Part shown: positions 30,017-39,400 of the stretch, one piece after another
Numbering within the stretch: the first letter of the stretch is position 1
How the letters are laid out: every line of letters begins with the position of its first letter
Assembly (NCBI RefSeq): GCF_013410775.1
Contig: NZ_JACCFH010000001.1
Span: forward strand, 4,154,001 to 4,218,000
Reading direction: 5' to 3'
Source of the DNA: Sphaerotilus montanus
GTDB taxonomy: Bacteria; Pseudomonadota; Gammaproteobacteria; Burkholderiales; Burkholderiaceae_C
Length of the DNA: 64,000 nt
Made by a program: the position numbers and the translations under genes
The notes under the pieces: model-generated
What the model was told of the DNA's origin: nothing
Database searches by the model: none
What the model saw: the letters and a program-made list of their open reading frames with translations, nothing else

Positions 30017-31252
30017 TCAGTCGGTCCGTGCTGGCGGCTGGACCCGCACGCGGGCGCCGGCGGTGGTGGCCGCCGAGACCGGCAGGACCGCATCGCCCTC
30101 CTGCAGCCCGTCGAGCACCTCGGTCACGGCACCGCCGTGCAGGCCGAGCCGGACTACGCGCCGCACGGCATGGCCTGCTTCGACCCGCAGCACCCAGGGC
30201 GTGGCGGTCCCGGCGTCGTGCACGGCCCCCGTGGGGACCAGCAGGGCCTTCGGCCGCCGCGCCACCTCGATGTCGACCGACACCGTCATGTCCTGGCGCA
30301 GCGTGGCCGGTGGCGCGGGCACGTCCAGGCGCACCTCGACCGCGCCCGTCTGTGCGTTGACGCTGGGGTAGATGGACGCCAGCACCGCCGCGAACCGCTT
30401 CTGCGCATAGGCATCCGCCGACGCCACGGCCGGCTGGTGCAGGGCGAGCAGGCCCAGGTTGCGTTCGTCGATGGCGACCACCAGTTGCGTGGTGCCCGCG
30501 GGCGACAGGGTGAGCAGCACCTTGCCTGGCTGGACCACGTCACCGACCTCGACATCGCGGCCGATCAGCGTGCCGGCCACCGGGGCACGCAGGACGCTGT
30601 AGGCGGTGCGGGCGCGGGCGGCGTGCAGACCCGCCTGGGCGCTGGCGACGCCAGCGGTCGCCAGCGCGTGGTCGCTGCCGGCGGGGCGGGTGGTGTCGCG
30701 CTGGAGCTGGGCCGTGCGCACCTGCGCGCCCGCGGTGTCGGCCGCGCGGATGGTCTCGTCCAGCGCGGCCTGGCCGACGAAGCCGCGGGCGAACAGCGTC
30801 CGCTGGCGACGCAGCGCGGCGTCGGCGGCGGCGAGTCCGGCCTGTGCTTCGTGCACGCCCTGCGCCGCCACCGGGGCCTGGACTTCGAGCAACTGCCGCA
30901 GGCGCGCCTGCGCTTGCGTGAGCGCGGCGGCGGCCTGGGTTTCCGTGGCCTGCAGCTCGACCGCGCGCAATTCCACCAGCGCGTCGCCGGCCTGCACCAG
31001 GCTGCCCGGCGTGACCGCCACGCGGGTGACCGTGCCGGTGAGCTGCACGCCCAGATCGACCCGGTGCGGCGTCTCGACCCGGCCGCTGGCGACTACCGTC
31101 TGCACGAAATCGCGCCGCACCACGGTGTCGGTCGCCACCAGCGGGCCGCGCCACCAGCGCACGGCCAGTGTCACGACCAGCACCGTGGCGACCAGGCCTG
31201 CCAGCCACCACCAGCGGTGGCGGCCAGTGGCGGCGGGTTGTGCGTCTGCCAC
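30017..31252 (-). CDS. HlyD/MacA/DevB-type periplasmic adaptor
   Basis: A membrane-fusion protein of about 411 residues: one N-terminal membrane anchor ('WWLAGLVATVLVVTLAVRWW'), a lipoyl-like half ('SGRVETPHRVDLGVQLTGTV'), a long alpha-helical hairpin rich in Ala and Gln, the second lipoyl half ('VLRAPVAGTLIGRDVEVGDVV') and a beta-barrel. It links the inner-membrane permease to an outer-membrane channel not encoded here. No ATG fits; GTG at 31252, 14 bp after the ice-binding-like gene, gives the right N-terminus. Co-transcription with that PEP-CTERM gene is likely. Confidence 0.82.
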   Translation of the reverse strand: MADAQPAATGRHRWWWLAGLVATVLVVTLAVRWWRGPLVATDTVVRRDFVQTVVASGRVETPHRVDLGVQLTGTVTRVAVTPGSLVQAGDALVELRAVELQATETQAAAALTQAQARLRQLLEVQAPVAAQGVHEAQAGLAAADAALRRQRTLFARGFVGQAALDETIRAADTAGAQVRTAQLQRDTTRPAGSDHALATAGVASAQAGLHAARARTAYSVLRAPVAGTLIGRDVEVGDVVQPGKVLLTLSPAGTTQLVVAIDERNLGLLALHQPAVASADAYAQKRFAAVLASIYPSVNAQTGAVEVRLDVPAPPATLRQDMTVSVDIEVARRPKALLVPTGAVHDAGTATPWVLRVEAGHAVRRVVRLGLHGGAVTEVLDGLQEGDAVLPVSAATTAGARVRVQPPARTD

Positions 31253-31266
31253 GGCCGGGGCGGGGT

Positions 31267-32199
31267 TCAGACCGTTGCTGCCGACGCGGCCACCGTGGAG
31301 GCCGCTGGTGTCGATCGCTTCATCCGCGTGGCGGCCACGCCAGTCAATCCCGCCAGAAAGAGCATGGCCGTCGTCGGTTCCGGCACTGGCGTCACGGGTG
31401 CCAGCGGGCCGCCGCTGAACCCCAGGCTGCCCGCATCGCCGAGGCTGGTGCCGAAGTTCTGCGCGCCGCAGTCGTTCGAGACGAGGTTGTCCGTCAGCGT
31501 GACCGCGCCGGTCAGGCCGATCGCGCGGCCGCACACGATCTGCGCGCCGTCGTTGAGCGTCACGCTGGTCAGGGCCAGCAGGTTGCCGGCGAAGTCGGTG
31601 CCGGTGCCCAGCGTGGCGGAGGTGCCGATCTGCCAGTAGATCCCGCTGCCGGCGCTGGCGTTGAGCACGCTGATGAACGAGTCACTGGCAGTGGTCAGCG
31701 TGCTGCCGATCTGGAAGACGAAGTTGCCGCCCGGGTTGCTCAGGAAATCGAGCACCAGCGTGCCAGTCAGCTGCGCGGAGGTGTCGAAGCGGTAGACCCC
31801 CGGCGTCAGCGTGGCGAGTCCGGGCGAGCCCATCACCTGGCCGGTCAGGTTGGTGTCGAAGGCCAGGCCGGCGAGGGCGTTGTAGGCGGTCGTCGCATCG
31901 GCGATGGCCGTCTGGGCGACGGCGTCGTTGGCGTGCACGGTTCCGCCGTTGACGTTGACGCCGGAGAACAGGCCGGTGGTCGACGCGCCAGGACTGGTGC
32001 CCACGTCGCCGAAGATCTGCGTGGGCAGGTTCGGCGCACTGTGGGCGTCGGTCACGGTGGTGCCGGCCAGCACGGCGAAGGTCTGCGCGGAGCCGAGTGC
32101 GGGCGCCGCCTGTGCGGACAAGGTGGTGAATGCGAATACCGCTGCGAGGGCGATGGCGTTCGGGACCGGGCGGAAATGGCGAATGTGGGAGGTGTGCAT
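31267..32199 (-). CDS. Ice-binding-like (DUF3494) PEP-CTERM protein
   Basis: A 310-residue secreted protein. After a signal peptide (to about residue 31) comes a DUF3494 domain ('FAVLAGTTVTDA', 'IFGDVGTSPG', 'TLTPGVYRFD', 'GNFVFQIGSTLTT'), the beta-helical fold of bacterial and fungal ice-binding proteins and some adhesins. The C-terminus has a PEP-CTERM signal 'VPEPTTAMLFLAGL' plus basic residues, then an unusual Ala/Thr/Ser tail of about 15 residues. It is the first gene of a leftward operon with a tripartite exporter. DUF3494 proteins do not all bind ice; adhesion or matrix roles are alternatives. Confidence 0.88.
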   Translation of the reverse strand: MHTSHIRHFRPVPNAIALAAVFAFTTLSAQAAPALGSAQTFAVLAGTTVTDAHSAPNLPTQIFGDVGTSPGASTTGLFSGVNVNGGTVHANDAVAQTAIADATTAYNALAGLAFDTNLTGQVMGSPGLATLTPGVYRFDTSAQLTGTLVLDFLSNPGGNFVFQIGSTLTTASDSFISVLNASAGSGIYWQIGTSATLGTGTDFAGNLLALTSVTLNDGAQIVCGRAIGLTGAVTLTDNLVSNDCGAQNFGTSLGDAGSLGFSGGPLAPVTPVPEPTTAMLFLAGLTGVAATRMKRSTPAASTVAASAATV

Positions 32200-32252
32200 A
32201 GCGTGCTTTCGAGATTCCGGACAGACGGCCGGTACGTGTTTCGAGCCACTGT

Positions 32253-32295
32253 CTTGTAGAAGCAGCGACCGCGGCGGTCTGTGCGCCAGCGAACA
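32253..32295 (-). promoter_or_regulatory. Ice-binding-like gene promoter with Crp-type site
   Basis: TGTTCGCTGGCGCACAGACC (32276-32295, - strand) matches the regional motif at 17 of 20 positions, and TACAAG (32253-32258) follows at exactly 17 bp. The predicted start is about 45 nt before the ATG. Confidence 0.65.
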
Positions 32296-32328
32296 TTGCG
32301 AGGCCCCGAAACAGGGGGGTGGGGGGTA

Positions 32329-32355
32329 TGCGTGCTACCGCACAGATCTGTGCGG
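32329..32355. promoter_or_regulatory. Everted palindrome upstream of crp/fnr gene 2
   Basis: CCGCACAGATCTGTGCGG (32338-32355) is a perfect 18-bp palindrome. Its arms are the Crp-type half-sites facing outward. On the + strand, 32329-32348 also matches the 20-bp motif at 13 positions, but no convincing -10 follows. It lies 85 bp before the regulator start and may be an autoregulatory site. Confidence 0.45.
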
Positions 32356-32439
32356 CGGTGGACGCGCACAGTGGGCCGTTCCCTTCGCCTGCTGCCCGCC
32401 GGGACGGGGCACCAATGCACCAACGCACCGGAGTGCCGC

Positions 32440-33162
32440 ATGACCCCTCCCCAGAACCACCTGATCGCCTTGCTGCCCGACGCGGACCGGCTGCGCCTGC
32501 TGGCCCGGTGCGAGCCGGTCTCGCTGGTCCTGGCGCAGGTGCTGTGCGAGCGGGGCGTTCCGCTGCAGCATGTCCATTTCCCCGTCGACGGCTTCATTTC
32601 GCTGGTGACCCAGCTCGACGGCCACCCCGGGCTGGAGGTCGGCATGGTCGGGCGCGAAGGCGTGCTGGGCGCCTCGCTGGCGCTGGGCATGGCGGTGGCG
32701 CCGCTGCAGGCGCTGGTGCAGGGCGCCGGCACCGCCTGGCGGGTGACCGTGCCGGATTTTCTGGCGGAGCTGGCCCGCAGCCCGGCGCTGCAGCATTACC
32801 TGCACCGGTTCCTGTATGTCCGCATGGTGCAGCTGGCCACGTCGGCCGCCTGCCTGCGCTTCCACCTCATCGAGCCGCGGCTGGCCCGCTGGCTGCTGAT
32901 GAGCCAGGACCGGGCGCATGCCGACCACTTCCGGGTCACGCACGAGTTCCTGGCCTACATGCTCGGCGTGCGCCGGGTGGGGGTCACCGTGGCGGCGGGC
33001 GCGCTGCAGCGCCGCGGTCTGATCCTCTACCACCGCGGTGAGCTGCAGGTGCTGGACCGCGCCGGACTCGAAGCCAGCGCGTGCACCTGCTACGCCACCG
33101 ACTGCGGTTCGTACACCGACACGCTCGGCGTCCCGTCCTTCGAAGCGCGGCACCTCGTCTGA
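32440..33162 (+). CDS. Crp/Fnr-family transcriptional regulator 2
   Basis: A 240-residue paralogue of the regulator at 17952, with the same layout: a beta-roll effector domain (about 15-130) and a C-terminal winged helix ('VTHEFLAYMLGVRRVGVTVAA'). The VRRxGVT recognition helix is shared, so overlapping operators are expected. Cyclic-nucleotide and iron-sulfur ligands are not evident. GGAG precedes the ATG. The unusual palindrome upstream suggests autoregulation. It is followed by a small membrane protein and the giant glucan synthase. Confidence 0.87.
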   Translation: MTPPQNHLIALLPDADRLRLLARCEPVSLVLAQVLCERGVPLQHVHFPVDGFISLVTQLDGHPGLEVGMVGREGVLGASLALGMAVAPLQALVQGAGTAWRVTVPDFLAELARSPALQHYLHRFLYVRMVQLATSAACLRFHLIEPRLARWLLMSQDRAHADHFRVTHEFLAYMLGVRRVGVTVAAGALQRRGLILYHRGELQVLDRAGLEASACTCYATDCGSYTDTLGVPSFEARHLV

Positions 33163-33247
33163 CAGACGGTGGCCATGGTGCGTCGCACCATCGGGTCATC
33201 CCCATCCCTTTTTGCGGCACCCCCTGGCGCCGCGCCCGGAGCGTTCC

Positions 33248-33490
33248 ATGACCACCCCCTTTCAATCCGGCCCGCACTGGAGCACCGCCTCGTTCGGTGA
33301 CACCGCCGACACCTCGCCCATGGAACTGTCGGCCCTGGGCGACCACCTGGACCTGTGCCGCGGCCTGCGCGGGCGGCTGTTCGCCGCGCGCTGCCGCGCC
33401 GAAGTGGTGCACGGTTTTGTGGCCTCGCACCTCGTGACCACGGCACTGGGTGCGGTGGCGCTGGTGGCGGCTGGCTGGCTGGTCCTCTGA
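33248..33490 (+). CDS. Small single-pass membrane protein
   Basis: An 80-residue protein with a polar N-terminus, an Arg/Cys-containing middle part ('LCRGLRGRLFAARCRAEV') and one C-terminal membrane helix ('HLVTTALGAVALVAAGWLVL'). GGAGCG precedes the ATG. Its stop is 3 nt before the ATG of the cyclic glucan synthase, so the two are translationally coupled, suggesting an accessory role for that membrane enzyme. I do not recognise a family. Confidence 0.65.
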   Translation: MTTPFQSGPHWSTASFGDTADTSPMELSALGDHLDLCRGLRGRLFAARCRAEVVHGFVASHLVTTALGAVALVAAGWLVL

Positions 33491-33493
33491 GGC

Positions 33494-36400
33494 ATGGCGC
33501 CACAGGAACTGCTGCGTCTGGTCCCGGGCGCCTCGCCGGCCCTGCAGGACATCCTCGGGGCGTCCTCGGACGCCGTCCTCCCGCCCATCCGCGCCGAGAT
33601 CTTCGGCCCGCAGCGCTTTGCGCAGCACGGCCGCAGCCTGGGCGAGACCCACCGCGCCGAGCGGGCCACCTCGCACGCGCAGACCTTCTTCCCGCGCCTG
33701 CGCAGCAACATCGACGCGCTGCGCCACGCCCACCGCTACATCGGCGTGCAGGCGGCCACCGGCTACGACATCAGCCCCGCCGCCGAGTGGCTGCTGGACA
33801 ACTTCCACCTGATCGAGGCGCAGCTCAAGGAGATCCACGACGGCCTGCCGCGGCGCTATTTCCGTGCGCTGCCGGTGCTGGTGGACGAGCCGCTGGCCGG
33901 GCTGCCGCGCATCTACAGCGTCGCCTGGGCCTTTGTCGCGCACACGGACGGCGCCTTCGACGACGACCTGCTGGTGCAGTTCCTCTGTGCCTACCAGGAG
34001 GCGCGCACGCTCAACCTGAGCGAGCTGTGGGCGCTGCCGACGACGCTGCGCGTGGTGCTGATCGAGAACCTGCGCCGGCTGGCCGAGCGGGTGGCGACCA
34101 ACAAGGCCGCCCGCGAAGTGGCCAACCTGTGCTGCGACCGCATCGACACCTGCCCGCTGGAGAACCTGGATCGGCTGCTGGAGGTGCTGGCACGGCGGGG
34201 TGTCGGGCCGGTGTTCCTGGCCCAGATGGCGCTGCGGCTGCAGGACCGCTGGGCGGGCGAGACCTCCGACGCGCAGGCGCGCGTGCTGGCCTGGCTGCAA
34301 GGGGCGCTGCCCGATCTGGCCGCCCTGCAGACCCAGCAGCGTGCCGACCAGGCGGCGGACAACCTGAGCGTCAGCAACGCCGTCACCGCGCTGCGCGCCA
34401 TCGGGGACGCCGACTGGTCCGACATCGTCGGCCGCACCAGTGCGCTGATGCAGCGCCTGCTGGCCTCGCCCGTGTTCGCGGCCGAACAGGCCATCACGCG
34501 CGACCAGACGCTGCACGGCATCGAGCTGCTCGCCCGGCGCAGCGGCCGCAGCGAGGTGGTGGTCGCCGATGCGCTGCTCGACCAGATGCGCACCGCGGCC
34601 AGCCCCGACCAGCCTGCCGCCGCCGCCGGCCACTGGCTGTTCGACGCGGGCCGGCCCGCGCTGCTGGCCGCGCTCGGTCTGCACGAACAACGCGCGCAGC
34701 GCTGGCGGGCCGCCGCCCGCCGGCTGGCCCTGCCGCTCTACCTCGGGGTGCTGCTGGCCGGCACCGTCGGGGCGATCGCCTGGCTGATGCGCCGACACGG
34801 CGTCGAGCTGCTCAGCGACTGGCGCCTGCTCGGCGGCGTGCTGGGCGTCGTGCTGATGCTGTTCCCGGTGTCCGAGGCGGTGGTGGCCGTGCTGCACCGG
34901 CTCATCAGCGAGTCCACCCGGCCGCAGCACCTGCCCCGGCTGGCGCTGGCGGAGGGCATTCCAGCCGAACACCGCGCCATGGTGGTGGTCCCGGGCATGC
35001 TGACCGACGCGGCCTCCACCCGCGCGCTGGTGCACCGGCTGCTGCTGCACCACCTGGCCAACCCCGAGCGCCACACCCAGTTCGCGCTGCTGACCGACTG
35101 GGCCGACGCCGACACGGCGCAGTGCGCGACCGACGCGGCGCTGCTGGACGATGCCGTCCGGCAAGTCCGCGCGCTCAACGCCCGCCATCCCGCCAGCGGC
35201 GCGGACCCCACCGCCGCGCCGCGCTTCCTCGTGCTGCACCGCGCGCGCCTGTTCAGCCCGACCGAGCAGCGCTGGATCGGCTGGGAACGCAAGCGCGGCA
35301 AGCTGGAGCAACTGGTCGAGGCGCTCGTCCTGCCTGCGTCTGTGTCCGCGTCTGCGCCCGGCCCGGCTGCTCCCTTTCTGGACCTGGGGGCCGAGTCGTC
35401 CATCGCGCCAGGGACCCGCTACCTGGTCACGCTCGACAGCGACACCCGCCTGCCCCCGGGCCGGCTGCGCGAGCTGGTCGGCGTCGCTGCGCACCCGCAC
35501 AACCAGCCGCGCTTCGACGCCACGGGCCGCGCCGTGGTCGCCGGCTACGGCATCCTGCAGCCGCGCATCGTCACGCCGCTGCCGGCGCCGACCGACGTCA
35601 CCGTCTACCACTGGCTGTTCGCCGGCCAGTGCGGCATCGATCCGTACAGCGCCGCCAGCTCCGAGGTCTACCAGGACCTGTTCGGCGAAGGCACCTTCAC
35701 TGGCAAGGGCCTGCTGAACGTGCAGGCCATGCACGCCGTGCTGGCCGGCCGCCTGCCCGAGGGCAGCGTGCTCAGCCACGATCTGCTCGAAGGCTCGATG
35801 GTCCGCTGTGCCACCGTCACCGACATCGCGCTGGTCGAGGACGCCCCGTTCCACGCCGATGTGGCCGCCTCGCGCGTGCACCGCTGGACCCGCGGCGACT
35901 GGCAGCTGCTGCCCTTCCTGCTGCAGCCGCGCCGCTACGGGCTGCGTGCGGTGAACGCCTGGAAGCTGTTCGACAACCTGCGCCGCTCGCTGGTGGCGCC
36001 GATGTCGCTCGGGCTGCTGCTGCTCTCGCTGGCCGGGGTGGGCGTGTCGCCGTGGGTGGCGCTGGGTCTGGTGCTGGCCGCGTTCGCCGCTGGTCCGGCC
36101 ATGGGCGCGGTCGCCGGCTTCCTGCCGGGCCGCGCAGACCTGGCCCGGGGCTACTTCTTCAGCGCTGCGGCGCGCGACGTGGTGCGCGCACTGGGCAGCG
36201 GGCTGTACCTGCTGGCGCAACTGCTGCAGCAGGCCCTGATGGCGGTGGACGCGATCGTCCGCGCGCTGTACCGCCTGCTGGTCAGCCGGCGCCACCTGCT
36301 GCAGTGGACCACCGCGGCCGCGGCGCAGGCCGCCGCCTCGGTCGATCTGCGGGTGGTGGCGCGTGGCCATGCTTCGGAGCCGGTCGTGGCGCTGGTGCTG

Positions 36401-39400
36401 TTCGGCCTCCTGCTGGCCGCGGGCACGCCGTACCCGGTCTTCTCCGCGGCGCTGTGCCTGCTGTGGGCGGCGTCACCCTTGACCACCTGGTGGGTGAGCC
36501 GGCCCCGTCCGGCCCGCGCGGACGCCGAACTGCCCCCCGCCGAGCGAATGCGCCTGGAGGCCATCGCCCGCGACACCTGGCGCCTGTTCGAGCGCGTGAT
36601 CGGTCCGGACGACCGCTTCCTGCCGCCCGACAACCTGCAGACCCTGCCGCACGACATGGTCGCGCACCGCACCTCGCCGACCAACATCGGCCTCTACCTG
36701 CTCAGCGCCGCCTGTGCCCGCGCCTTCGGCTGGATCGGCACCCCCGAGCTGGTCACCCGGCTGGAAGCCACGCTGGCCACGCTCGCCACGCTGGAGCGCC
36801 ACCGCGGCCACTTCCTCAACTGGTACGACACGCAGACCGGCGCGCCGCTGCTGCCGATGTACGTCTCCACCGTGGACAGCGGCAACCTGAGCGGCCACCT
36901 GCTCGCGGTCGCGCAGGCCTGTCTGGCGCTGGCCGAGGCGCCGGACCCGACCGAAACGCCCGACACGCTGCAGCGCCTGCGCGCGCTGGCCGCTGCCTGC
37001 GAGCAGCTCGCCTGGGAGGCCGATTTCGGCTTCCTCTACCACCGCAAGCGCCACCTGCTGCACATCGGCTACCGCGTCACCGAGCAGCAGCTCGACGCCG
37101 GTTTCTACGACCTGCTGGCCTCCGAGTCCCGCCTGACCAGCCTGCTGGCCATTGCCAAGGGCGACGTGCCGGTGGGCCACTGGGCGGCGCTCGGCCGGCC
37201 GTTCTACGCGGTGGGCGACCACGCGGGGCTGCGCTCGTGGTCCGGCTCGATGTTCGAGTACCTGATGCCCAGCCTCGTGCTGGACGAGCCGCACGGCAGC
37301 GTGCTGCGCGAGGCCTGCCACGCCGCCTTGCGCGAGCAGATCGCCTTCGCGGCCGGGCAGGGCGTGCCCTGGGGCATTTCGGAGTCGGCCTACGCCGGGC
37401 GTGACCACACGCTGGCCTACCAGTACGCGCCGCAGGGCGTGCCTCGGCTGGCCCTGCGCCGCACGCCGCCAGGCGAGCTGGTGATCGCCCCCTACGCGAC
37501 GGCACTGGCCGCGCTGATCGCCCCGCAGCGGGCGGCGGCGAACTTCACGGCGCTGGAGAAGCTGGGGGCCCGGGGACCGTACGGCTTCCTGGAAGCCCTC
37601 GATTTTTCGCCCTCCCGGCAAGGGGACGGCGCGACCTTCACGCCGGTCAGCACCTTCATGGCCCACCACCAGGGCATGACCATCGTCGCGCTGGCCAATG
37701 TGCTGCTGGGTGGCGTGGCGCAGCGCTGGGGCATGGCGAATGCGCACATCGAGGCGGTCGATTCGCTGCTGCACGAACGGGCGCCGCGCGAGGTGCCCGT
37801 GCTGGTGACGCTGCCCGCCGGGCCGCCGCTGCAGGCGCTGCAGCGCCGCGCGCCGGGCCTGCTGCGCGAGGTGGTGCCGGGCGTGGCCGCGGTCGAGCCG
37901 ACCCATGTGCTCTCGAACGGCCGCTACAACGTCTCGCTGCGCGCCAACGGCGCCGGCTGGAGCCGCTGGGGCGCGACAGGCATCACCCGCTGGCGCGACG
38001 ACGCGCTGCGCGACGCCCACGGCAGTTTCTTCTACCTGCGCTGGGACCGCCAGCCGACGCCGGTGTCGCTCACCCAGCACCCCGCCCCCGACCCCGCCGC
38101 CCACTACCACAGCATCTTCCACGCCGACCGGGTCTGCCTGGACGCGCGCTGGACCGAGCTGCAGGCGCACATCACGGTCTGGGTCAGCCCGGAGGACGAC
38201 ATCGAGTTCCGCCAGGTCGCGCTGCACAACCTGAGCGACCGCACGATCGAGGTCGAGCTGCTCTCGGCCTTCGACATCACCCTGTCGGATGCCCGCGCCG
38301 ACGAGGCGCATCCCGCCTTCACCAATCTGTTCGTGCGCGCCGAATGGCAGGCGTCGCAACAGGCGCTGGTTTTCGCCCGCCAGCCGCGGCTGCCGACCGA
38401 ACATGGCCTGCAGGTGGCGCATTTCCTGGCCGACACCGATCCGCAGACCACCGAGGTGCGCCTGCAGACCGACCGCCAGCGCTGGCTGGGCCGCAACCGG
38501 GCGGTGGGCGATCCGCTGGCGGAGTTCGATGCCGCGCCGGTCGGCACGGGTGACGAGCGTGTGCGGCTGGACACCGGGCTGGACCCCGTCTGCGCGATGG
38601 CGGTGCGGCTGCGGCTGGCACCCCATTCGGTGTCGCAGCTGACCTTTGCCACCGCTGCTTCCGACAACGGCGGCACGCTGCACGCCGTGATCGACAAGTA
38701 CCGCCAGCCCAGCCACGTCAAGCGCGCCTCGCTGATGTCGGCCACGCTGACCGGCATCCGGCTGCGGGCGCTGCGCATCAGCCCGGAACACTTCGCCGCG
38801 GTGCAGCTGCTGTCCACGGCGCTGCTGTTCAGCGTGACCCGGCCGCCGACGCGGACCGTCGCGCTGGAAGACCTTGGTGTCTGCGACCGGCGCCTGCTCT
38901 GGCGCTTCGGGCTGTCGGGCGAGCGGCCGCTGGTGCTGGTCCAGATCGCCACCGTGCAGGACCTGGGGCTGGTGCGCTCGCTGGCGCAGGCGCTGCGGCT
39001 GTGGTCCTGGGGCGAGGTGGCCTGCGACCTGGTGGTGGTCAATGCGGAGCCGGCGTCCTACCTGATGCCGGTGCAGCGCGAGATCCACGTGCTGCGCGAC
39101 CGCCACACCGCCGACAGCGCCGCCGAGCGCCGTGTGGCCGGTGCGCCCGCCACGACGCTGCATGTGCTGAGCGCGGAGGAGCTGAGCCCGGACGAGTTGT
39201 CCACGCTGAAGACGCTGGCGCGGGTGCGCTTCCACGGCGACGGCCGGCCTCTGCTGCACCACGTCCAGGCCTGGAGCGCGTGGCACGAACAGGCGCTCGC
39301 CGCCCGGCAGGAGGTCTCGACCGCCGTGCTCGCGACCAGCGCGGTGCCCGCGCACGTGGCGACCCCGGTGGGCGCCTTCGACGCGGCATCGGGGGACTTC

